The notes beneath the pieces were generated by a model, which saw nothing but the letters and a program-made list of their open reading frames with translations, ran no database searches and was not told the origin of the DNA. From Lentzea xinjiangensis (GTDB lineage: Bacteria; Actinomycetota; Actinomycetes; Mycobacteriales; Pseudonocardiaceae), in assembly GCF_900110955.1 (NCBI RefSeq), contig NZ_FOFR01000008.1:62001-126000 (forward strand): a stretch of DNA of 64,000 nucleotides, in the 5' to 3' direction. This document shows, piece by piece, positions 51,572 through 60,087 of this stretch; the first letter of the stretch is position 1, and each line of letters starts with the position of its first letter. Both the position numbers and the translations under genes were made by a program.

Positions 51572-52440
51572 CACGGGTGCGCCTCCACGTAGGACTCGAG
51601 CGTCTCCCGCTCCCACGCCCCGGAAGCGACGACGAGCCGGTAGCGCAGGCTCAGCGACTCGCCCGCGGGCAGCTCGACGGTCTCGTGGAAGGCGAACGAG
51701 GGGTTGACCGCCGCGAACGGTGTGCTGCGCACGAACCAGTGCGTGCCCTTGTTGTCCGGGTGGTCGACGAACAGCAGCGTCGACGAGCGGTCCACCTCGT
51801 CGTGATGACCGATGAACGCGAGCCAGGGCGCCACCTCCCCCATCATCTCCTGCCCCGCTCCCCCGCCGGCCGCGATCACCTCGCCGCCGGTGAACGACCG
51901 CGGGCCGCGCCAGAAGAACCCCGTGTAGCCGGCGAGCTCGCGGCCGTTGGTCGTCGGGCTGCCGAAGACCAGCGGCTCCCGGCGCAGGTTCATCAGCGTC
52001 GTGGCGAACTCCAGCGTCCATGCGTCGTCCTCGACGTCGCGCACGGAGAGCTCACGACGCTCGCGGACCCAGTGCTCGCCCGACTCGGTGAACCAGGACA
52101 GCAGCTCGGTCACCCGCGCCTCGTCCGCGGCGATCTCGAACTCGTCGTGCCGCATGGTGCCGACGTTCGGCAGCGCCACGTAACCCCGGTCGCGCACGTA
52201 GGTGACGCCGCCCCAGAAGTTCTCGCCCGACACGTCGGTCGCGGTCATCTGCACGCCCTTGTGCCAGCGGTGGTCGTGCGGCCGGAACGCCGTCACCACG
52301 TCACCGGCGAGCGAGCGCACGGGGTGCAGGTAGGGTTTCGGCCCCTCGAACGCGGGCGTCGACGGGCTGTGCACGTACTCGAAGATCTCGACGCCGCCCA
52401 CCGACACGGCGAGCACCTCGTCGTCCTGCCTCGTGATCAC
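51568..52440 (-). CDS. PmoA-like (DUF6807) protein
   Basis: A 290-residue protein. HSPSTPAFEGPKPYLHPVRSLAGD then RPHDHRWHKGVQMTATDVSGENFWGG, and later GFFWRGPRSF with WLAFIGHHDEVDRSSTLLFVDHPDN, are the family's conserved His/Asp-rich blocks. Despite the name, these are not methane monooxygenases; they sit beside Gfo/Idh genes in plant-polysaccharide loci and their activity is unclear. GTG with a 4-base overlap to the Gfo/Idh stop. Confidence 0.82.
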   Translation of the reverse strand: MITRQDDEVLAVSVGGVEIFEYVHSPSTPAFEGPKPYLHPVRSLAGDVVTAFRPHDHRWHKGVQMTATDVSGENFWGGVTYVRDRGYVALPNVGTMRHDEFEIAADEARVTELLSWFTESGEHWVRERRELSVRDVEDDAWTLEFATTLMNLRREPLVFGSPTTNGRELAGYTGFFWRGPRSFTGGEVIAAGGGAGQEMMGEVAPWLAFIGHHDEVDRSSTLLFVDHPDNKGTHWFVRSTPFAAVNPSFAFHETVELPAGESLSLRYRLVVASGAWERETLESYVEAHPW

Positions 52441-53519
52441 CGCGCGTCCGCCCACGGGGCACCCGCTCCTTCCATGGACTTGTAGAACGGGTCGTCCGGA
52501 CCGATGTCGCCGGCCTTCACCACCGTGCCGGTGAACGCGGAGGCGTACAGCGCCGCGATGAACTCCATCGTGATCCGCGTGTCCGCGAGGGTGACCGGTG
52601 GCGGTTCCCCGCTGTCGAGCGCGTCGAGGACCGCCGCCAGCTGCCACCGGTGGCCGCTCACGACTCCGGACGGCTTCTCCCGCCAGCTCGCGGCCACGTC
52701 GTCGTGGCCGGGCGCCGGGGTGATCGCCCAGTGCGCGTCGGTGTAGCCGTAGAGGTGCTCGACCTCGACGGTGGCGCGCTCGAAGTCGAACCTCAGCTCC
52801 GAGGTCTCCCTGGGCGACAGCAGGGAGTTCACCACCGAGGCGACGGTGCCGTCGGCGAACGTCACCAGCGCCATCGAGACGTCCTCGGTCTGCACGGCGC
52901 GCGCCTGCCGGGCCGCGAGCGCCCGGATCTCGCTCCAGGGCCCCAGGATCGACAGCAGCAGGTCGAACTGGTGGATGCCGTGGCCCATCGTCGGGCCGCC
53001 GCCCTCGCTGTCCCACGTGCCGCGCCACGGCACCTCGAAGTAGGCGTCGCCGCGGTACCAGAGCGTGTCGCACTTCGCCACCAGCGACCTGCCGAGCACG
53101 CCTTCCGCCGCCATCCGCCGCAACCGGATGGCCGCGGGGCCGAAGCGGTGCTGGAACACCGTCGCGACCCGGCCCGCCGAGGCCCGCTCGGCCTCGACCA
53201 GCAGGTCGACCTCGCTCAGCGACAACGCGGGCGGCTTCTCCACGAGCACGTGCACGTCCGCGGCGAGGCAGTCGAGCGCGATCGGCACGTGGTGGCGCGG
53301 TGGTGTGCACACGTGCACCAGGTCGAGCCGTTCCGCGCGGAGCAGCTCCGCCAGGCCGGGATGAGCGCGCGGCACGCCCCACTCCTTCGCGAACGCCGCC
53401 GCCCGTTCGCCGTCGACGTCCGCCACGGCCACGAGCTCGACGCGGTCCCCCAGCGCCCGCAGCGACTCCGCGTGGGCGGCCGCGATCGCGCCGGTGCCGA
53501 CGATGGCCGCGCGCCTCAC
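52437..53519 (-). CDS. Gfo/Idh/MocA-family oxidoreductase 3
   Basis: A 360-residue oxidoreductase with AAIVGTGAIAAAHAESLRALG (Rossmann), VHVCTPPRHHVPIALDCLAA, VEKPPALSLSEVD (EKP) and DSEGGGPTMGHGIHQFDLLL, which holds the substrate His/Asp region. It probably oxidises or reduces a sugar carried by the adjacent transporter. GTG overlaps the binding-protein stop (GTGA). Confidence 0.9.
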   Translation of the reverse strand: MRRAAIVGTGAIAAAHAESLRALGDRVELVAVADVDGERAAAFAKEWGVPRAHPGLAELLRAERLDLVHVCTPPRHHVPIALDCLAADVHVLVEKPPALSLSEVDLLVEAERASAGRVATVFQHRFGPAAIRLRRMAAEGVLGRSLVAKCDTLWYRGDAYFEVPWRGTWDSEGGGPTMGHGIHQFDLLLSILGPWSEIRALAARQARAVQTEDVSMALVTFADGTVASVVNSLLSPRETSELRFDFERATVEVEHLYGYTDAHWAITPAPGHDDVAASWREKPSGVVSGHRWQLAAVLDALDSGEPPPVTLADTRITMEFIAALYASAFTGTVVKAGDIGPDDPFYKSMEGAGAPWADAR

Positions 53520-54826
53520 CTGGCCGCGTCCACTTCGGACTGCACTTCCCTGATGTACGACGCGGCGGCCTGGTCGGGGGTGCTCCGGCCGAACAGGACG
53601 TCCTCGGTGTGCCGCTTGAGGATCGTGTCGAGGGTGCTCGCACCGTTCGGCGTGGTCCTCGGCGGGTCGCTGACCGGGACAGTGTCGAGGTACTCCTTGG
53701 CGGCCTTGTCGGTGTCCTTGAGCCGGCCCCCGATGGCCTCGCGGATCTTCCGGTTGGCCGGCACACCGCGTTCGGTCAGCAGCACCTCGGCCGCCTGCTC
53801 GTCGTTGGCGAGGAAGTTCACGAACGCCGTCGCCTCCGCGGGGTGCTTCGACCTCGCCGAGACCGACCAGAACATCGACGACTTGTAGTAGGCACCGGGT
53901 TGCACGCCCTGCGTCTCGCCCGGCAGCCGCAGCAGCTTGAGCTTCGCGCCGCTGGCCGCGGTCAGCGCGGTGAGCTGGGTGTTCCACCACAGGCCGAACG
54001 CGGCGGTGCCGGTCGCCGTCGCGGACTGGTTCAGCCCCGCGGAGGCCTTCTCGATGGTCACCGACGGCGGCGGCGCGGCCCCGGACTTGGTGAGGTCGAG
54101 GATGTACTGCCAGTAGTCCCGCGCGACCTCCTGCGTCAGCGCGACCTTGGCGTCGGCGTCGAACATCGCCTTGCCCTGCTGCCGGGCCCGGATGCTGAGC
54201 CCCGCCGCGTCGTTGATGCCCGGCGACTGCACGCCGAACACCGAGCCGCCGCTGGCCTTCGTGACCTGCTCACCGATCCTCTTCAGGTCGTCCCACGACC
54301 ACTTGGTGTCGTCGGGCAGCGGGATGTCGTACTTCGCCAGCAGGTCGGTGTTGGCGATGATCGAGTACATGCCCAGGCCGACCGGCACGCCGTACCGCTT
54401 GCCGCCGATCGTGCCGGTGGCGAGCGCCCGGTCGTCGAAGTTCGACGTGTCGAGGTGCTTCTTGCCCTCGTTGAGGTCGAGCAGCGCGCCGCGCTCGGCG
54501 TAGGAGGCGATGTAGAGCTCGTCCATCTGCATGATGTCCGGCGCGTCGTTGGCCGCCATGGTGGTGGCGAGGCTGTCCCAGTAGCCGTTCCACTCCTTGA
54601 ACTCACCCTTGACGGTGATGTTCGGGTGCTTCTTCTGGAACATGTCGATGACCTGCTGGGTCCGCTTGTGCCGGTCGTCCGCGCCCCACCACGTGAAGCG
54701 CAGCGTCACCTGCTCCGTCGTGAGCTCCCCACCCGCTTCGGAACCGGACCCGCAGGCCGCGAGCAGCGACGCGGTGAGCGACAGCAGGACCGCCCAGGCG
54801 GTACCGCGGCGACTACCTGTGAGCAT
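53516..54826 (-). CDS. CUT1 ABC transporter sugar-binding lipoprotein
   Basis: A 436-residue type 1 extracellular solute-binding protein. The signal ends in the lipobox LLAAC at residue 24; TLRFTWWGADDRHKRTQQVI is the usual start and APDIMQMDELYIASYAERGAL the ligand-gate region. ATG 54826 with AAAGGA upstream. With the two permeases it imports an oligosaccharide. No CUT1 ATPase is present, so a shared MsiK-type ATPase elsewhere is expected. Confidence 0.92.
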   Translation of the reverse strand: MLTGSRRGTAWAVLLSLTASLLAACGSGSEAGGELTTEQVTLRFTWWGADDRHKRTQQVIDMFQKKHPNITVKGEFKEWNGYWDSLATTMAANDAPDIMQMDELYIASYAERGALLDLNEGKKHLDTSNFDDRALATGTIGGKRYGVPVGLGMYSIIANTDLLAKYDIPLPDDTKWSWDDLKRIGEQVTKASGGSVFGVQSPGINDAAGLSIRARQQGKAMFDADAKVALTQEVARDYWQYILDLTKSGAAPPPSVTIEKASAGLNQSATATGTAAFGLWWNTQLTALTAASGAKLKLLRLPGETQGVQPGAYYKSSMFWSVSARSKHPAEATAFVNFLANDEQAAEVLLTERGVPANRKIREAIGGRLKDTDKAAKEYLDTVPVSDPPRTTPNGASTLDTILKRHTEDVLFGRSTPDQAAASYIREVQSEVDAAR

Positions 54827-54841
54827 GAGCTTTCCTTTCGG

Positions 54842-55684
54842 CTACTTGCCCCCGGTCGTGGCGATCCCCTTGACGAGGTACCGCTGGCCGATGAGGAACG
54901 CGAGGAAGATCGGGACGAGCGACACCACGCTCATCGCGAACTGCGAGCCCCACGAGGTCGCCACCGTCGAGTCGACGAACGAGCGCAGGGCGACGGGAAC
55001 CGTGTACATGTCCGGGTCCGTCAGGTAGATCAGCTGGCTGAAGAAGTCGTTCCACGTCCAGATGAACGTGAAGATCGTGGTGGTGGCGAGCGCGGGCGTC
55101 ATCAGCGGCAGGACGATCTGCAGGAAGATCCGCGGGTGGCCGCAGCCGTCGATGCGCGCGGCCTCGTCCAGCTCGCGCGGCAGGCCGCGGATGAACTGCA
55201 CCATCAGGAAGACGAAGAACGCGTCGGTGGCGAGGATCTTCGGCACGATCAGCGGCAGGAACGTGTTCACCCAGCCCATCTGGGAGAACAGCACGTACTG
55301 CGGCACGATGATCACGTGGATCGGCAGCATGATCGTGCCGAGCATGATGCCGAACCACCACCGCTTGCCGGTGAACTGCAACCGGGCGAACGCGTAGGCC
55401 GCCATCGAGCACGACACGAGGTTGCCGACGATGCAGCCGAGCACCAGCACCGCCGAGTTCACCAGGTAGGTCCCGAACGACGGGGTGAGCGCGTTCCAGC
55501 CCTCCACGTAGTTCTCGGTCTGCAGGCTGTCGAGGACCAGGCCGGGGCTGCGGAAGATCTCGTCGCCCGGCCGCAACGAGCTCACGACCATCCACAGCAC
55601 CGGGTACAGCATCACGAACCCGATCAGGACCAGGCCGGTGTGCTTGGCCGGCACCACCAGCCGGCGACGCCACTCAGTCGTCAT
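54842..55684 (-). CDS. CUT1 ABC transporter permease (MalG type)
   Basis: A 280-residue permease with six membrane segments and the EAA loop ELDEAARIDGCGHPRIFLQ, which docks the ATPase. ENYVEGWNALTPSFGTYLVNS is a typical MalG-type periplasmic loop. Ends 15 bases before the binding-protein start. Confidence 0.93.
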   Translation of the reverse strand: MTTEWRRRLVVPAKHTGLVLIGFVMLYPVLWMVVSSLRPGDEIFRSPGLVLDSLQTENYVEGWNALTPSFGTYLVNSAVLVLGCIVGNLVSCSMAAYAFARLQFTGKRWWFGIMLGTIMLPIHVIIVPQYVLFSQMGWVNTFLPLIVPKILATDAFFVFLMVQFIRGLPRELDEAARIDGCGHPRIFLQIVLPLMTPALATTTIFTFIWTWNDFFSQLIYLTDPDMYTVPVALRSFVDSTVATSWGSQFAMSVVSLVPIFLAFLIGQRYLVKGIATTGGK

Positions 55685-56597
55685 AGAACACCCAGTACTT
55701 CGCCGCCCAGAAGTTGACGGCGGTGAACGCCGCGATGATCAGGAGCAGGAACCACGCCAGCGCGGAGGCGTAGCCCATGTCGAACCGGCTGAACCCCTGC
55801 TGGTACAGGTAGAGCGTGTAGAACATGGTCGAGTCGGAGGGCCCGCCGGTGCCGCCGGAGACCACGAACGCCTGCGTGAACGACTGGAAGGCGTGGATGA
55901 TCTGCAGCACCAGGTTGAAGAACAGGATCGGCGACAGCAGCGGCATGGTGATCCGCCAGAACTGCGACCACCTGCTCGCCCCGTCGATCGCGGCGGCCTC
56001 GTAGTACACCGCCGGGATCTGCCGCAGCCCGGCCAGGAAGATGATCATCGGAGAGCCGAACGTCCAGACGTTCAGCACGATCAGCGTCGACAACGCGGTG
56101 TCGGGGTCGGAGATCCAGCCCCTCCCCTCGACGCCGAAGAGGCCGAGCACGCGGTTCACCAGCCCCTCCGTGCCGAAGACCTGGGTCCACAGCACCGCGA
56201 TCGCCACGCTCGACCCGAGCAGCGAGGGCAGGTAGAACGCCGAGCGGTAGAGCGGGAGCCCGCGCAGCCCGCGGTCGAGCAGCAACGCGACACCGAGCGC
56301 GCACGCCAGTTGCAGCGGCACCGACACCAGCACGTAGGTGAAGGTCACCCGCAGGGCGTTGTGCAGCCGCTCGTCGCTCAGGACGCGGGCGAAGTTGTCC
56401 AGCCCGATGAACCTCGGGGGCTGGATCAGGTTGTACTTGGTGAAGCCCAGCGCGAAAGACGCGAGCACGGGACCGACCGTGATGAAGACCAGTCCGGCGA
56501 ACCAGGGCGCGAGGAACCAGAACGCGGCTCTGTTGTCCCGTTTGCGCACCTGCACGCCGCCGCGGCGCAACTGACGCAGTTCATCCAGTGCGCTCAT
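55674..56597 (-). CDS. CUT1 ABC transporter permease (MalF type)
   Basis: A 307-residue permease with six membrane segments, VYYEAAAIDGASRWSQFWRI as EAA loop. First gene of the seven-gene operon; it overlaps the next permease by 11 bases. ATG 56597 with AGGAG four bases upstream, and an operator right before it. Confidence 0.93.
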   Translation of the reverse strand: MSALDELRQLRRGGVQVRKRDNRAAFWFLAPWFAGLVFITVGPVLASFALGFTKYNLIQPPRFIGLDNFARVLSDERLHNALRVTFTYVLVSVPLQLACALGVALLLDRGLRGLPLYRSAFYLPSLLGSSVAIAVLWTQVFGTEGLVNRVLGLFGVEGRGWISDPDTALSTLIVLNVWTFGSPMIIFLAGLRQIPAVYYEAAAIDGASRWSQFWRITMPLLSPILFFNLVLQIIHAFQSFTQAFVVSGGTGGPSDSTMFYTLYLYQQGFSRFDMGYASALAWFLLLIIAAFTAVNFWAAKYWVFYDD

Positions 56598-56618
56598 AAA
56601 CTCCTGACCCCGTCGTCG

Positions 56619-56632
56619 GGAAAACGCTTTCC
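56619..56632. promoter_or_regulatory. Operator GGAAAACGCTTTCC before the CUT1 operon
   Basis: A palindrome with one mismatched pair, touching the -10 box of the promoter and 21 bases before the permease start. Its near-twin is at 42161-42174. Confidence 0.65.
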
Positions 56633-56634
56633 GG

Positions 56635-56663
56635 AGTCTGCATCGGTGCACCACCAGCGTCAA
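56635..56663 (-). promoter_or_regulatory. Promoter of the CUT1 operon
   Basis: Read leftward: TTGACG (56663-56658), 17-base spacer, CAGACT (56640-56635). Nearly the same boxes and spacing as the rhamnose promoter (TTGACA-17-CAGAGT). The remaining interval to 57052 holds a candidate small gene and nothing else I recognise. Confidence 0.62.
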
Positions 56664-56831
56664 GCAACGCCGTCGAACGGCGTCGAACACCGTCATCGAA
56701 CGCAGGTCAGCCGTTCGACCCAAGTCCACTGTGGAGCTCGTGGGCGATCCTGCGCGAAGGGCCGGAGGGCGACGGCCTCGGGCAGAAGGCCGCCACCCTC
56801 CGGCGGACTGGTGGCGCGGGCGCTCGGTCCC

Positions 56832-56960
56832 CTACGCGTGCGGGTTGCGCGTGGAGAGGCCCTCGACCTCGCACGGGTCATCCGCCGCGTCGACCGAGAG
56901 CGCCACCGCGGCAGCGGCCGCCACGCGAATGGCGATCCCGCTGATGCTCTTCGCGCTCAT
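56832..56960 (-). CDS. Candidate small protein, 42 residues, function unknown
   Basis: An ATG-to-TAG frame in an otherwise empty 455-base interval. It begins MSAKSISGIAIRVAAAAAVA, continues LSVDAADDPC and ends CEVEGLSTRNPHA. Of its 41 codons after the start, about 38 end in G or C, with lower GC at second positions, the normal coding pattern for this genome. There is no clear ribosome site before the ATG, which weakens the call. It lies 92 bases after the ROK stop on the same strand. The Ala-rich segment followed by an acidic, single-Cys tail could be a short exported or precursor-like peptide; that is a guess. Confidence 0.4.
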   Translation of the reverse strand: MSAKSISGIAIRVAAAAAVALSVDAADDPCEVEGLSTRNPHA

Positions 56961-57052
56961 GACGGCAGTTAACAACGGTCACCGCGGATCGAAGGAGCTA
57001 TTGCGCCTCAGCGCAACACCTCCCCGATGCAGGTCCCGGGTGCAGCTCCTCG

Positions 57053-58285
57053 TCAGCGGACGGCCTGGCGGAAGACCGGGGGTTCGTCAGCCGCCAGGTC
57101 GTCCGGCAGCCGCAGGCCCTGCCGCCGCGGCACCAGCTCGGACTGCAGCACGATCGCCGCGGCTCCGATCGCCGGCGCGGAGGCGGCGGAAGGGGACAGC
57201 CGCACGGCGACCGGGTGCGCGTCGCGAGCGATGAACGCCTCGTCGAGCTCGGCGCGCAGCACGGGCAGGTAGACCGCGCCCGCGATCGCGAAGCTCGGGC
57301 CGGTCAGCACCAGCACCTCCAGGTCCAGCAGGTTGGCGAGGGTGCGCGCGGCGGCGGCGACGTACCGGGCGGACCGTTCGAGCAGCGCCACCGCGCGCGG
57401 GTTGCCCTGCCGGGCCGCCCTGCTGATCGCCGCGAAGTCCGCCGCGACCGGCGCGGCCGCACGGGTCCTGCCGCCGGCCAGGCCGGCCGCCCGGCTGAGC
57501 GCCCGGTCCTCCCTCGCCCGCGCGACGACGGCGGCGGGACCGGCCAGCACCTCCAGGCACCCCCGCGCGCCGCACCGGCACCGCGGGCCGTCGACGTCGA
57601 GGCACGCGTGGCCGATCTCGCCGGTGTGCCCGCTCGGCCCCCGGTAGGTCGTGCCGCCGAGCACCACCCCGGCACCGATCCCGGTCCCCATGTACAGCGC
57701 GGCGAACGTCGCGGTGGCGCCGACGCCACCGGACCAGTGCTCACCGATCGCCGCGGCGGTGGCGTCGTCGTCCAGCACCACGGGCAGGCCCGTCGCCCGC
57801 TCCAGCAGCCGGCCGGACTCGTCGTGCGCCGACGGGCGCGCGGACACGAGCCCCAGCCCGAGGACGCGGTCGCGGTCGACGCCGGCGCTCTCGATCACCG
57901 CGTCCACCTCGCGGGCCATCGCGGCGACGACGGTGGCGGGGTCGTCGGCTCCGGCACGTGCCCGGGAGATCCTCGCCACGACCGCGCCGCCGAGGTTCGT
58001 CAGCACGCAGGTGATCCGCGCATCGTCGAGGTGCACGCCCACGGCGTAGCGGGCGAAGTGGTTGAGCTGCAGCATCACCCGGCGCTTGCCGCCGGTCGAC
58101 TCGGCGTGCCCGGTCTCGGCGACCAGGCCCTCGTCGATCAGGCCGCGCACGACCGTGGAGATCGTGCCGCCGGTCAGGCCGCTCGCGCCGGCCAGGCCGA
58201 CGCGGCTGATCACGCCCGCCGCCCGGATCAGGTCGAGCACGGCCGCCCTGGTGCTGGCGTGGGTCACCCGTGCCGGTCCGCTCAC
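57053..58285 (-). CDS. ROK-family transcriptional regulator
   Basis: A 410-residue ROK repressor. An N-terminal winged helix (STRAAVLDLIRAAGVISRVG, TGGTISTVVRGLIDEGLV) precedes a sugar-kinase-like domain with GTGIGAGVVLGGTTYRG, HTGEIGHACLDVDG and the zinc motif CRCGARGCLEV. The kinase part may only bind sugar. GTG 58285 with GGAGGAG upstream. Divergent from the oligopeptide-type transporter and very likely its repressor. Confidence 0.92.
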   Translation of the reverse strand: MSGPARVTHASTRAAVLDLIRAAGVISRVGLAGASGLTGGTISTVVRGLIDEGLVAETGHAESTGGKRRVMLQLNHFARYAVGVHLDDARITCVLTNLGGAVVARISRARAGADDPATVVAAMAREVDAVIESAGVDRDRVLGLGLVSARPSAHDESGRLLERATGLPVVLDDDATAAAIGEHWSGGVGATATFAALYMGTGIGAGVVLGGTTYRGPSGHTGEIGHACLDVDGPRCRCGARGCLEVLAGPAAVVARAREDRALSRAAGLAGGRTRAAAPVAADFAAISRAARQGNPRAVALLERSARYVAAAARTLANLLDLEVLVLTGPSFAIAGAVYLPVLRAELDEAFIARDAHPVAVRLSPSAASAPAIGAAAIVLQSELVPRRQGLRLPDDLAADEPPVFRQAVR

Positions 58286-58353
58286 CGCGCTCCTCCGTCG
58301 AACGACGAACTCGTCCCTTCGACGAGCACAGACCAGTAAAGCACCCCGAGGCG

Positions 58354-58383
58354 TTGACTTTCTTTGTTTAGCAACTGAAGAAT
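58354..58383 (+). promoter_or_regulatory. Promoter candidate and AT-rich ROK-type site
   Basis: TTGACT (58354-58359) and AAGAAT (58378-58383) with an 18-base spacer. The AT-rich CTTTGTTTAGCAA inside it resembles operators of ROK/NagC-type regulators and stands out against the GC-rich surroundings. Confidence 0.5.
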
Positions 58384-58420
58384 CTCCGCCGCGAACCACC
58401 CAGCCACGGGAGGATCAACG

Positions 58421-60085
58421 ATGTTCCTGCACAAGAGGCTCTTCGCACTCGGACTGGTGGCGGCTCTCGCGGCCACCGCGGCGTGCTCCGGATCCGGTGG
58501 TGGCGGCCGGTCCCGGGACACCCTCGTCGTCTACACCGGGCAGGCCGGCGACTACCAGCTCAACTTCAACCCCTACGCCCCCACCCAGATCGAGGGGCCG
58601 GGGACGATCTACGAGCCGCTGTTCTTCTTCAACATCGCCGCCGACGCACCGCCGAAACCGCTGCTGGGCACCGAGTTCACCTGGAACGCCGACGGCACCG
58701 AGCTGGCCGTGACTCTCCGGGACGGCGTGACGTGGTCGGACGGCGAGAAGTTCACGGCGGAGGACGTGAAGTTCACCTTCGACCTGGTCGCCAAGACCCC
58801 GGCGATCAACAAGACCGGCTTCAAGGGCACGACGACCGTCGTCGACGACACCCACGTCACCGTCAAGTTCAGCGAACCGTCCTACATGGACGGACCACAG
58901 GTGCTGGGACAGCTCTGGATCCTGCCGGAGCACATCTGGAAGAACTACCCGGCGCCGGCGACCGAGGTGAACGACGAGCCCGTGGGCACCGGCCCGTTCC
59001 GGCTCGGCGACTTCAAGGCGCAGTCCTTCACCCTCAGGGCGAACCCCGGGTACTGGGGCGGAGAGCCCGCCCTCAAGCAGGTCCGCTACCTGTCGCTGTC
59101 CGGCAACCAGGCGGGCGTGGACGCGCTGAAGGCCGGGAGCATCGACTGGCAGACCGCCCCCATCCCGGACGTCGCGAACATCGAGAAGAACTACCCCGGC
59201 TACCGGTCCATCACGCTGCCGCTCAACCAGGTCTCGCTCTTCACCTGCTCGAACGCCCAGCTCGGCTGCCAGGGCGCGCAGACGGACCCGGCCGTGCGCA
59301 AGGCGATCTACTTCGGCATGAACCGCACCCAGATCAACTCGCTGGCGTTCCAGAACCTCAACACCGAGATGTCGCCCGGCTTCACGCTCCAGCCGCGCGA
59401 CGCGAACCTGCTGTCGGCCCGGCTCACCGACCGCATGGCGCCGATGAACCCGGACACCGCCAAGGCCGACCGGCTCCTCACCTCCGCCGGTTACGCCAAG
59501 GGCGCCGACGGCGTCTACGCCAAGGACGGCAAACCGCTCGCCCTGACGGTGAAGGTGGTCGCCGGCTGGACCGACTACATCACCGCGCTGGAGACGCTCA
59601 GCCAGCAACTGCTGCGGATCGGCATCAAGATCACCCCGCAGCAGCTGTCGTGGAACGAGTGGGCCGACGCCCGCGGCCGCGGCCAGTTCGAGCTGCTGAT
59701 CGACTCGGTCGAGCAGGGCCCCGCGCCCGACCCCTACTACACCTACAGCTACTTCTTCTCGACCGCGACGACGGCACCGGTCGGCCAGGCCGCCAACCCG
59801 AACTTCGCCCGGTTCAGCAACCCGGTCGTCGACGCCGCGCTGGCCGCGTTGAAGAGGACCGACCGCGGCAACCCCGCGCGGCAGCCCCACTACGACGCCA
59901 TCCAGGCCGAGCTCGAGGAGCACATGCCGTACATCCCGGTCCTGACCGGCGGCGTGCCGAACGAGTACAACGCCAAGGCGTTCACCGGCTGGCCCGGCGA
60001 GGACGACCTGTACGCGTTCCCGGCGGTGTGGAAACGGCCGGACGCCTCCCAGGTGTACCTGCGGCTCAAGCCCGCTGGTTCCTGA
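58421..60085 (+). CDS. ABC transporter substrate-binding lipoprotein (family 5, oligopeptide/oligosaccharide type)
   Basis: A 554-residue family 5 binding protein. The signal MFLHKRLFALGLVAALAATA ends in the lipobox TAAC. YEPLFFFNIAADAPPKPLLG, VTLRDGVTWSDGEKFTAEDVKFTFDLV and DEPVGTGPFRLGDFK are standard family blocks. Such proteins bind peptides but in many actinomycetes and Thermotoga bind cello- or manno-oligosaccharides; the GH2 gene at the operon end favours a mannoside. GGAGG precedes ATG 58421. Confidence 0.92.
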   Translation: MFLHKRLFALGLVAALAATAACSGSGGGGRSRDTLVVYTGQAGDYQLNFNPYAPTQIEGPGTIYEPLFFFNIAADAPPKPLLGTEFTWNADGTELAVTLRDGVTWSDGEKFTAEDVKFTFDLVAKTPAINKTGFKGTTTVVDDTHVTVKFSEPSYMDGPQVLGQLWILPEHIWKNYPAPATEVNDEPVGTGPFRLGDFKAQSFTLRANPGYWGGEPALKQVRYLSLSGNQAGVDALKAGSIDWQTAPIPDVANIEKNYPGYRSITLPLNQVSLFTCSNAQLGCQGAQTDPAVRKAIYFGMNRTQINSLAFQNLNTEMSPGFTLQPRDANLLSARLTDRMAPMNPDTAKADRLLTSAGYAKGADGVYAKDGKPLALTVKVVAGWTDYITALETLSQQLLRIGIKITPQQLSWNEWADARGRGQFELLIDSVEQGPAPDPYYTYSYFFSTATTAPVGQAANPNFARFSNPVVDAALAALKRTDRGNPARQPHYDAIQAELEEHMPYIPVLTGGVPNEYNAKAFTGWPGEDDLYAFPAVWKRPDASQVYLRLKPAGS

Positions 60086-60087
60086 CG

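Noticed and set aside
56731-57234. Plus-strand open frame in the CUT1-ROK interval
   Set aside because: Arg/Pro-rich with no ribosome site or motif, and it runs into the end of the ROK gene on the opposite strand.
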